A stretch of DNA of 11,391 nucleotides from Modestobacter sp. (GTDB lineage Bacteria > Actinomycetota > Actinomycetes > Mycobacteriales > Geodermatophilaceae): contig JAOPVN010000260.1 of NCBI GenBank assembly GCA_025966175.1, positions 1-11,391 on the forward strand, read 5' to 3'. Under the pieces are notes generated by a model. The model saw only the letters and a list, made by a program, of their open reading frames with translations. It searched no databases and had not been told where the DNA came from. Positions 6,154-11,391 of this stretch are shown here, piece after piece; the stretch's first letter is position 1; each line of letters begins with the position of its first letter. The translations under genes were made by a program, and so were the position numbers.

Positions 6154-8508
6154 TCAGTGCCGGGCGGGTGCGGCGCCTTCCTCGGCCATCGTGCCGAGGG
6201 CGTCCCGCGGCTCCTCGTCCACGACGACCTGGGCGGCCCGGGCCGGGTCCGCCGGGCGCGGCGTCGTCCAGCTGACCGTGGGCGCCGTCCCCAGGCCCAG
6301 CGCGATGTGCTCGGGCTTGATCGGCACCGACGGGAGTGGCAGCCCCGTCGCGGCCCGGACGGCGGCCGCGACCACCGGCACCGCGGTGCACAGCGGCGGC
6401 TCGCCCACGCCCTTCCAGCCGTGCGGCATCCCCGGCTGGGGGTCGGTGACGTAGGTGGAGACCACCTCGGGGGCGTCGACGATCGTCGGGATCAGGTAGT
6501 CCTGGAAGTCGGGGTTGGTGATCAGTCCGTCCCGGACGACGACCGCCTCCATCAGCGCCAGCCCCATGCCCTGCACGATCCCGCCCTCGATCTGACCGAG
6601 CAGCTGGGTCGGGTTGATCACCGCGCCGACGTCCTGGCACGAGGCGACCTGCACGACCGAGACCAGGCCCAGTTCGACGTCGACGTCGACCACCGCACGC
6701 TGGGCCGAGAAGCCGTAGCCGACGTACATTCGGGCCTCCGGGGAGCCCAGCGCGTAGGTGTCGGGGTGCTGGAAGTGCTCGGTGGCGCGGAAGATCTGCC
6801 CGGGCGCGGCCTCGGCCACGGTGGTCAGCGGCTTCCCGGCCGCGCACACCACCCCGTCGGCGACGGTCAGCTCGGCGGCGTCCAGGCCGTGCGCGCGGGC
6901 CACCCGGTCCAGCAGCCGGTCCCGGACGGCGAGGCACGCGCGGTGCACCGCCGTCCCGGAGGCCATCGTCTGGCGGGACGCCGAGGTCGACCCGGCGGAG
7001 GCGATCAGCGTGTCCGGCTGCGTCACCTCGACGGTCGAGGCACCGAGCACGGTGCGGGCGACCTGCTCGGCCACGGTGACGAAGCCCTGGCCGACCTCGG
7101 CGCAGGCGGTGTGCACCGTCGCGTGCCCGTCGCAGAGGCTGACCTCCGCCGTCGACTCGTCCACGTGCCCCTCGCTGAAGGCGAGGTTCTTGATCGTCAC
7201 CGCGTAGCCGATCCCGCGGCGGATCTCCCCGCCCTCGGCCGACCGGCCGACCCCGCCGGGCGCCTTGCGCGGGATGCCTTCGGGGAGCGGGATCGCCTGG
7301 AGCCCCTCGATCACCTCGCGCACGGGGGTCGGGGCGTCGAAGCGCTGCCCGTACGTGGCGACATCGCCGCGCTGCAGCGCGTTGCGCAGCCGGATCTCCA
7401 GCGGTTCCAGGCCCAGGGCAGCGGCCAGCGCGTCCAGCTGTGCCTCGTGCGCGAACGCCGCCTGCGGCACGCCGAACCCGCGCATCGCCCCGCAGGACGG
7501 GTTGTTGGTGCGCACCGACCAGCCCTCGAACCGGCCGTTGTCCACCCGGTAGGGCCCCTGCAGCAGGGTGACCGTGTTGGTGATGACGACCGGGCTGGTG
7601 GACGCGTAGGCCCCGCCGTCGAGCAGCACCCGGCCCTCGACGCTGATCAGCTTGCCGTCGGCATCGGCGGAGTGCCGCAGCCAGATCGTGCCCGGGTGCC
7701 GCTGCCGGTGGGCGAGGAAGGACTCCTCGCGGGTGTACTCCATCTTCACCGGCCGCCCGGTGGCCAGCGCCAGCAGGCAGGCGTGTACCTGCAGGGTGAC
7801 GTCCTCGCGGCCGCCGAACGCCCCGCCGACACCACCGAGCTGGACGTGCACCTTCTCCGGCGGCAGCCCGGTGGCCCAGCCGATCTGCTTCTGGTCCGAG
7901 TGCAGCCACTGGGTCGCCACCTCGAGCTGCACCCCGCCGTCCGCCGTGGGCTGGGCGAGCCCCGCCTCCGGGGCGAGGAACGCCGGGTCCTGCATGCCGA
8001 TCCGGTAGGTGTTCTCGACCGTCACGACACCGCGGGCGTCCGGGTCGCCGCAGCCGTAGGACACGTGCCGGTAGACGTTGCCGTCGGGGTGCAGTGGTGT
8101 GCCGTCGCGGGCGAGCTCCGGGTCGGTGACCGCGGGCAGCGGCTCGTAGCCGACCTCGATCGCCTGGGTGGCGCGGCGGGCGGTGGCGGCATCGACGGCG
8201 GCCACCACGGCCACCGGTTCCCCGGCGTAGCGGACGACGCCGTCGGCGAGCACCGGCTCGTCGCGGAGGGTGAGCCCGAAGTGCAGGTCACCGGGGACGT
8301 CGTCGGCGGTGAGGACGGCAAGGACGCCCGGCAGCGCCCGGGCCGCGCGGGTGTCGATCCGGGTGATCCGGGCGTGCGGGTGCGGGGAGCGCAGCGTGGC
8401 GCCGATCAGCATCCCCTCGGCGGTCAGGTCGCCGGCGTAGCAGAACTCGCCGCGGACCTTGGCCGGCCCGTCCGGCCGCCGCACGGACTCCCCGACGCCG
8501 CCGCTCAC
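6154..8508 (-). CDS. pucD: Xanthine dehydrogenase, molybdopterin-binding (large) subunit
   Basis: This is the catalytic subunit that hydroxylates hypoxanthine and xanthine to urate at the molybdenum cofactor; electrons pass to the [2Fe-2S] and FAD subunits. The 784-residue product has the usual length for a separate large subunit. Key residues: GGAFGGRE (228-235), whose E235 aligns with bovine XDH Glu802; M342-R343-GFG in CGAMRGFGVPQ, whose R343 aligns with Arg880; AEVGQGF; SASRQTMASGTAV; and GVGEPP with the catalytic-base glutamate E703 (Glu1261). The Glu802/Arg880 pair marks purine-type enzymes over aldehyde oxidases, and the AYRCSFR loop of form I CO dehydrogenase is absent. The GTG start at 8508 overlaps the small-subunit stop as GTGA, with GGAGGAGG 4 nt upstream. 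An in-frame extension to 9144 would cross the small-subunit gene and is rejected. No XdhC-type maturation gene is in the window. Confidence 0.93.
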   Translation of the reverse strand: MSGGVGESVRRPDGPAKVRGEFCYAGDLTAEGMLIGATLRSPHPHARITRIDTRAARALPGVLAVLTADDVPGDLHFGLTLRDEPVLADGVVRYAGEPVAVVAAVDAATARRATQAIEVGYEPLPAVTDPELARDGTPLHPDGNVYRHVSYGCGDPDARGVVTVENTYRIGMQDPAFLAPEAGLAQPTADGGVQLEVATQWLHSDQKQIGWATGLPPEKVHVQLGGVGGAFGGREDVTLQVHACLLALATGRPVKMEYTREESFLAHRQRHPGTIWLRHSADADGKLISVEGRVLLDGGAYASTSPVVITNTVTLLQGPYRVDNGRFEGWSVRTNNPSCGAMRGFGVPQAAFAHEAQLDALAAALGLEPLEIRLRNALQRGDVATYGQRFDAPTPVREVIEGLQAIPLPEGIPRKAPGGVGRSAEGGEIRRGIGYAVTIKNLAFSEGHVDESTAEVSLCDGHATVHTACAEVGQGFVTVAEQVARTVLGASTVEVTQPDTLIASAGSTSASRQTMASGTAVHRACLAVRDRLLDRVARAHGLDAAELTVADGVVCAAGKPLTTVAEAAPGQIFRATEHFQHPDTYALGSPEARMYVGYGFSAQRAVVDVDVELGLVSVVQVASCQDVGAVINPTQLLGQIEGGIVQGMGLALMEAVVVRDGLITNPDFQDYLIPTIVDAPEVVSTYVTDPQPGMPHGWKGVGEPPLCTAVPVVAAAVRAATGLPLPSVPIKPEHIALGLGTAPTVSWTTPRPADPARAAQVVVDEEPRDALGTMAEEGAAPARH

Positions 8509-9080
8509 CGGGCCTCCTCCGGCCCCGTCCGGAGGCTCGCCGCGAGCTCGCGAGTGGTGAGGGGGACGGGGCTCTTCTGCTCGCGGCGGGTACGGGCGGC
8601 GGTCTCCACGGCAGCGACGATCCGCCCGTAACCGGTGCAGCGGCAGAGGTTGCCGTACAGCGCCTCCTCGATCTCGGTGCGCGTCGGCTCGGGATTGGTC
8701 TCCAGCAGCTCGGTGGCGGCGGTGACGAACCCGGCCGTGCAGATGCCGCACTGCACCGCACCCTCGGCCAGGAACGCCTCCTGGACGTCGGACAGCTCGC
8801 CGTCCGGGCCGCCGATCGAGGCGATGGTCTGCACGCTGCCGCCGGCCGCCGTGGCCGCGGGGACCAGGCAGGAGCAGAGCACGTGCGGGTCGCCGTCCCC
8901 GAGGTCCGCGCGCACCGCGCAGGCACCGCAGCGGCCGTGCGCGCAGCCGGTCTTCGGGCCGCGCACCCCCAGCCGGTCGCGCAGCACGGTGAGCAGCGAC
9001 TCCGACCAGCGGGCGGTCACCTCGCGGGGTGTGCCGTCGACGGTGAGGGAGAAGGTGACGAACTCGTCCTGGTCGCTCAT
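8505..9080 (-). CDS. pucE: Xanthine dehydrogenase, [2Fe-2S] (small) subunit
   Basis: This subunit carries two [2Fe-2S] clusters that relay electrons from molybdenum to FAD. The 191-residue product has an N-terminal plant-ferredoxin-type domain with C46, C51 and C54 in GCAHGRCGAC and C71 in CSCL. A helical domain follows with C111 and C114 in QCGICTAGF and C146 and C148 in NLCRCTGYG. All eight ligands are present. About 28 residues follow the last conserved helix (from about 163, RTRREQKSP...), a modest extension of unknown role. The ATG start at 9080 overlaps the FAD-subunit stop as ATGA, and the stop overlaps the large-subunit start, so the three chains are likely made in equal amounts. The family call is certain; purine specificity is taken from the large subunit and the gene neighbourhood. 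Confidence 0.95.
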   Translation of the reverse strand: MSDQDEFVTFSLTVDGTPREVTARWSESLLTVLRDRLGVRGPKTGCAHGRCGACAVRADLGDGDPHVLCSCLVPAATAAGGSVQTIASIGGPDGELSDVQEAFLAEGAVQCGICTAGFVTAATELLETNPEPTRTEIEEALYGNLCRCTGYGRIVAAVETAARTRREQKSPVPLTTRELAASLRTGPEEAR

Positions 9081-9913
9081 GCGCCCAGCCCCCCGTCCAC
9101 GGCTGCCCGGGTGACCAGCCGGACGGCCAGCACCCCCAGGGCATGCCGGCGGTAGTCGGCCGAGGCGATCGTGTCCTCCGGTGGGTCGACGGCGGCGGCC
9201 ACCGCGGCCTGCAGGTCCGCAGCCGAGGCCTGGCCGTCCAGCAGCGCGGTGGCGGCGGTGTCGACGTCGTCCGAGCGGAACGGGATCGGGGCGGCGTTGC
9301 CGAACGCCAATCGGGCTCCGCCGTCCCGGGAGACGATCGCGGCGCTGACCGTGGCGACGAACTGGGCGTTGCGGCGGCCGACCTTGGTGTAGTCGGCGAA
9401 GCCGCGATGCGCGGGCAGCCGGACGGCGGTCAGCAGCTCGCCCTCGGCCAGGCCGGTGCGGCCGGGCGCGGTGATGAACCCGTCGAACGGGACGGCCCGC
9501 GAGCCGGTCGCGGAGGTGAGCTCCAGGGTCGCGCCGCCGGCCAGCAAGGTGGGCAGCAGATTCCGGTAGGGGAGGGCGCTGATCACGTTGCCACCGATCG
9601 TCGCCTCGGTGCGCACCAGCGGGGTGCCCAGCGAGGACGCCGCGGCCCGGAGTCCGGCGTCCGGCGCGGAGGTGAGCGCAGCTACCGGGGTGGTGGCGCC
9701 GATGACCAGCTCGCCGTCGGTGCGAGCGATCCCGCGCAGCGCGGCCACCCGGCGCAGCGACACGAAGCCGGCGGCGGTGCGCGTCCGCCAGAGGAGATCC
9801 GGCATCACCTCGGTCCCCCCGGCGACGACCACGGCGCCGGGGCGGTCGGCCAGCGCGGCCAGCGCCTCGGGCGGAGTCTCGGGCAGGGCGAACAACGGCG
9901 CTGCGAGCAGCAC
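9077..9913 (-). CDS. pucC: Xanthine dehydrogenase, FAD-binding (medium) subunit
   Basis: This is the FAD subunit that passes electrons from the iron-sulfur subunit to the final acceptor (NAD+ in dehydrogenases). The 278-residue product matches the CO-dehydrogenase flavoprotein fold: the first FAD motif AGGTE (31-35) in VVVAGGTEVMPDLLW, the second motif TIGGN (105-109) in RTEATIGGNVISALPYRNLL, and the C-terminal small domain (YTKVGRRNAQFVATVSAA onwards). The GTG start at 9913 is supported by GGAGGTGATCA immediately upstream (+ strand 9914-9924), an almost full match to the anti-Shine-Dalgarno sequence. It is the first gene of the three-gene operon, lying 77 nt after the gntR stop on the same strand. 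The order FAD, FeS, Mo resembles cox-type operons, but the large-subunit residues point to purines. Confidence 0.93.
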   Translation of the reverse strand: MLLAAPLFALPETPPEALAALADRPGAVVVAGGTEVMPDLLWRTRTAAGFVSLRRVAALRGIARTDGELVIGATTPVAALTSAPDAGLRAAASSLGTPLVRTEATIGGNVISALPYRNLLPTLLAGGATLELTSATGSRAVPFDGFITAPGRTGLAEGELLTAVRLPAHRGFADYTKVGRRNAQFVATVSAAIVSRDGGARLAFGNAAPIPFRSDDVDTAATALLDGQASAADLQAAVAAAVDPPEDTIASADYRRHALGVLAVRLVTRAAVDGGLGA

Positions 9914-9944
9914 TGATCACCTCCGGTTACGGAACGGGAGCGGA

Positions 9945-9971
9945 AACGTAGCCCGATCGTGTTCCGGGAAC
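9945..9971 (-). promoter_or_regulatory. Candidate operator (GTTCC-N-GGAAC palindrome) next to a possible promoter of the xanthine dehydrogenase operon
   Basis: GTTCCGGGAAC at 9961-9971 is a perfect inverted repeat (5-nt arms, 1-nt centre), and another GGAAC lies at 9931-9935. On the minus strand, TACGTT (9950-9945) is a plausible -10 hexamer for the operon starting at 9913, which places the palindrome in the -35/spacer region where a repressor would block RNA polymerase. No convincing -35 hexamer is seen. The same half-sites recur upstream of gntR. Binding by the GntR protein is inference. Confidence 0.45.
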
Positions 9972-9990
9972 GTGTCCAGCTCCGGCCGGG

Positions 9991-10689
9991 TCAGTGCACG
10001 ACGGCGTGTTCCGCGTCGCTGAAGTGCTGGAGCGCGAACCGGCTGGAGGACGCCACGTGCTCGCGCATCAGCTGCTCGGCCCGGTCGGCGTCCTGGTCGC
10101 GCAGCGCGTCCAGGATCGCCCGGTGCTCGGTGATGGCGGTGCCGGCGCGCTCGGCGGGATAGGCGTAGTTGGAGCGGTAGCTGACGGTGAACGCCAGCAC
10201 CTGGCCCATGATCGTCTGCAGCAGCCGGCTGCCCGTCGCCTCGCTGATGATCGTGTGGAAGGCCAGGTCGGCCAGCGCCTGCTCGGCGGCCGAACCGGCG
10301 CCGGTGATCCGCTCGAGCTTCGCGTGCGCGTCCTCGAGCGCGTCGAGGTCCTGTCGGGTGCGCGTGGTGGCGGCCTCGCGGGCCGCGTAGGACTCCAGCA
10401 CGCCGCGCAGTGAGTAGATCTGCACGATGTCGTGTGCGGTGATGGTCCGGACCGTCGCCCCCCGGTTCGGGGTGAGCTCGACGAGACCCTCGCTCTGCAG
10501 GGTGAACAGTGCCTCGCGCACCGGCGTCCGGCTGACCCCGAGCTGTTCGGCCAGCAGTCGCTCGGGCAGTGGCTCGCCCGGTTTCAGCTGCCCGGAGAAG
10601 ATCTCCGTGCGCAGGATCCGCGCCACGCCCTCGCTGGTCCGCTGGGACATCGGGACGAGGCCCCGACCCAGGGCTCCCAAGGGCTGCAT
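9991..10689 (-). CDS. GntR-family transcriptional regulator, FadR subfamily (FCD domain)
   Basis: This is a DNA-binding regulator, probably a repressor relieved by a pathway metabolite. The 232-residue product has an N-terminal winged helix-turn-helix (about 17-83) with the GntR signature EPLPERLLAEQLGVSRTPVR and the wing LVELTPNRGATVR. An all-helical FCD ligand-binding domain follows (about 88-215). D141, H145, H189 and H211 occupy the positions of the metal-binding Asp/His set typical of FCD domains, which usually sense small carboxylates. The ATG start at 10689 has GGAG 7 nt upstream. An internal ATG at 10650 lacks a ribosome site. It lies on the same strand just before the xanthine dehydrogenase operon, so it probably controls that operon and perhaps itself. 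The effector (for example allantoate, ureidoglycolate or glyoxylate) is a guess. Confidence 0.92.
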   Translation of the reverse strand: MQPLGALGRGLVPMSQRTSEGVARILRTEIFSGQLKPGEPLPERLLAEQLGVSRTPVREALFTLQSEGLVELTPNRGATVRTITAHDIVQIYSLRGVLESYAAREAATTRTRQDLDALEDAHAKLERITGAGSAAEQALADLAFHTIISEATGSRLLQTIMGQVLAFTVSYRSNYAYPAERAGTAITEHRAILDALRDQDADRAEQLMREHVASSSRFALQHFSDAEHAVVH

Positions 10690-10754
10690 GCTCAAGCTCC
10701 GTTCCGCCGACCGGTGGCGGTCCGCCTCATCACTGCCGCGCAGGATACGGCTCT

Positions 10755-10776
10755 GGAACGGGCTCTGCCCTGTTCC
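10755..10776. promoter_or_regulatory. Candidate operator: imperfect inverted repeat upstream of gntR
   Basis: GGAAC (10755-10759) and GTTCC (10772-10776) form the arms of a 22-nt imperfect inverted repeat, with further GG/CC pairing inside (10761-10762 with 10769-10770). It lies 66-87 nt upstream of the gntR ATG. A weak -10-like TATCCT (10747-10742 on the minus strand) is close by, and another GTTCC sits at 10701-10705 in the leader. It shares half-sites with the palindrome before the xanthine dehydrogenase genes, but in the opposite arm order and with wider spacing, which may mean different geometry or coincidence. The whole 163-nt gap between gntR and the next gene contains no coding sequence. 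Confidence 0.4.
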
Positions 10777-10802
10777 GCGCACCGTGGGGCCGAACGGGAG
10801 GA

Positions 10803-10831
10803 GGGCACGCCCGCGCAGTGCGGGCGTGCCC
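10803..10831 (-). terminator. Strong hairpin terminator downstream of the Amt-like gene
   Basis: GGGCACGCCCGC (10803-10814) and GCGGGCGTGCCC (10820-10831) are perfect 12-nt inverted arms around the 5-nt loop GCAGT. The hairpin begins 22 nt past the stop of the Amt-like gene (10853). There is no T-tract, which is common for actinobacterial hairpin terminators. It would insulate gntR and the xanthine dehydrogenase operon from the upstream gene. Confidence 0.8.
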
Positions 10832-10852
10832 CCCCTCGGGTGGAACGACGGG

Positions 10853-11391
10853 TCAGACCGGCTCGGTCGCCGGAATGGCGGCAGTGGACCGCCCGGCCGC
10901 GGCCGACGAGGCCGGGGCCGCGCGCGGGTCGGCCGGCACGAGATCGTCATCGAAGTTCGAGACGCCCCACTGGGTGATGTCCATGCCGACCAGTTCTGCC
11001 TCCTCCGGGACGCGGAGGCCGCCGAACTTCTCGAACACCAGGCACATCACCAACGCGGGCACGCCGGCGATGAGCATGGTCGTGACGATGCCGGCCAGCT
11101 GCCACCAGGGCGTGATCTCACCGACGCCGACGGCGTACTTGCCCTCGAGCCCGATGTAGCCACCGGTCCGGGTCCCCCACTCCAGGAACCCGGTCAGGAG
11201 TGCCCCGACGATGCCCGGGCCGAGGGCGAGCGGGACCACCTTCGGGTCGTCGATCTTGATCTTACGAAGGAGGGCCGCTGTGCCGAGCCCGACGATCGGG
11301 CCGAGACCGCCGACGAGCAGGCACCCCCAGGCGGTACCGATGTCGAGCAGCGTTCCGGTCATCACCACGCCGGAGATCGGGCCGAGCAGGG
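10853..11391 (-). CDS. Amt/AmtB-family transporter-like protein, C-terminal part (5' end outside window)
   Basis: The frame is open from the right edge to TGA at 10855-10853, with 178 residues visible. It matches the last third of ammonium channels: a membrane helix with WGCLLVGGLGPIVGLG, the cytoplasmic IDDP motif, a helix with GPGIVGALLTGFLEWG, a long loop, a last helix (AGIVTTMLIAGVPALVMCLV), and the cytoplasmic tail GLRVPEEAELVGMD that in AmtB contacts the PII protein GlnK. Two key places differ. The VHGVCG segment holding AmtB His318 reads LALGPG here, so the second pore histidine is absent, and the tail's HGENAY reads WGVSNF. About 30 Ala/Pro-rich residues follow. An ATG/GTG near 11368 is internal, because homology continues to the edge. 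Ammonium transport is plausible from context but doubtful given the lost histidine. No glnK follows it; a terminator and gntR do. Confidence 0.82.
   Translation of the reverse strand, partial: LLGPISGVVMTGTLLDIGTAWGCLLVGGLGPIVGLGTAALLRKIKIDDPKVVPLALGPGIVGALLTGFLEWGTRTGGYIGLEGKYAVGVGEITPWWQLAGIVTTMLIAGVPALVMCLVFEKFGGLRVPEEAELVGMDITQWGVSNFDDDLVPADPRAAPASSAAAGRSTAAIPATEPV

Noticed and set aside
5911..8631. A 906-codon open frame on the plus strand, antisense to the xanthine dehydrogenase large subunit
   Set aside because: The product is rich in Arg, Gly, His and Pro without any domain, and the opposite strand encodes a full set of conserved motifs. Long antisense frames are expected in DNA this rich in G+C.
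8509..9144. N-terminal extension of the molybdopterin subunit up to 9144
   Set aside because: It would cover the whole [2Fe-2S] subunit gene in another frame. GTG at 8508 gives the normal length and a GTGA overlap.
6154..9913. Aerobic CO dehydrogenase (coxMSL)
   Set aside because: The gene order fits, but the large subunit has CGAMRGFG where form I CoxL has the AYRCSFR loop, and the purine-type Glu and Arg are present.
9957..9975. LexA-type SOS box
   Set aside because: Actinobacterial SOS boxes have GAAC-N4-GTTC. Here the arms are in the opposite order (GTTCC-N-GGAAC), and the other repeat has the wrong spacing.
9914..9990. Purine riboswitch ahead of the xanthine dehydrogenase operon
   Set aside because: The 77-nt gap has no paired stems or conserved core resembling a purine aptamer.

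Overview
The window is from a high-GC Gram-positive bacterium (Actinomycetota). Base composition is extremely G+C rich with third codon positions almost always G or C. GTG and TTG starts are common, and genes overlap as GTGA or ATGA. The UreG/UreD sequences, the flagellar-type promoter before a chemoreceptor and the G/C-rich intergenic repeat fit a motile actinobacterium such as the Geodermatophilaceae. The family assignment is inference; the phylum is fairly safe.

The theme is purine nitrogen catabolism. Left block, plus strand (1-3018): the 3' end of ureF, then ureG, ureD and allB (allantoinase), all overlapping and so probably one translationally coupled operon that begins left of the window. 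A 51-codon acidic gene lies on the minus strand (3022-3177), converging on allB, with a possible stress-sigma promoter. It shares an 88-nt divergent gap with alc (allantoicase, 3266-4387, plus). Next comes a methyl-accepting chemotaxis protein (4485-6074, plus) behind a flagellar-sigma-like promoter. A G/C-rich inverted and direct repeat (6080-6151) separates it from the right block.

Right block, minus strand (read right to left): the C-terminal part of an Amt/AmtB-like membrane protein (cut by the window edge), a strong hairpin terminator, a FadR-type GntR regulator, and a three-subunit xanthine dehydrogenase in the order FAD subunit, [2Fe-2S] subunit, molybdopterin subunit (pucC-, pucE-, pucD-like) with 4-nt overlaps.

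How they work together: xanthine dehydrogenase makes urate. Enzymes not in this window (uricase, HIU hydrolase, OHCU decarboxylase) would make allantoin. AllB opens allantoin to allantoate, and allantoicase splits allantoate to ureidoglycolate and urea. Urease, matured by UreD/F/G, releases ammonia from the urea. The GntR protein is the obvious candidate regulator, and repeated GGAAC/GTTCC half-sites lie in front of both gntR and the dehydrogenase operon.

The most unusual points are: the Amt-like protein appears to lack the second twin-histidine of the ammonium pore and has an altered C-terminal signature; the allantoicase has a C-terminal tail resembling the start of OHCU decarboxylase; the GGAAC/GTTCC operator candidates; and the chemoreceptor placed inside the purine cluster.
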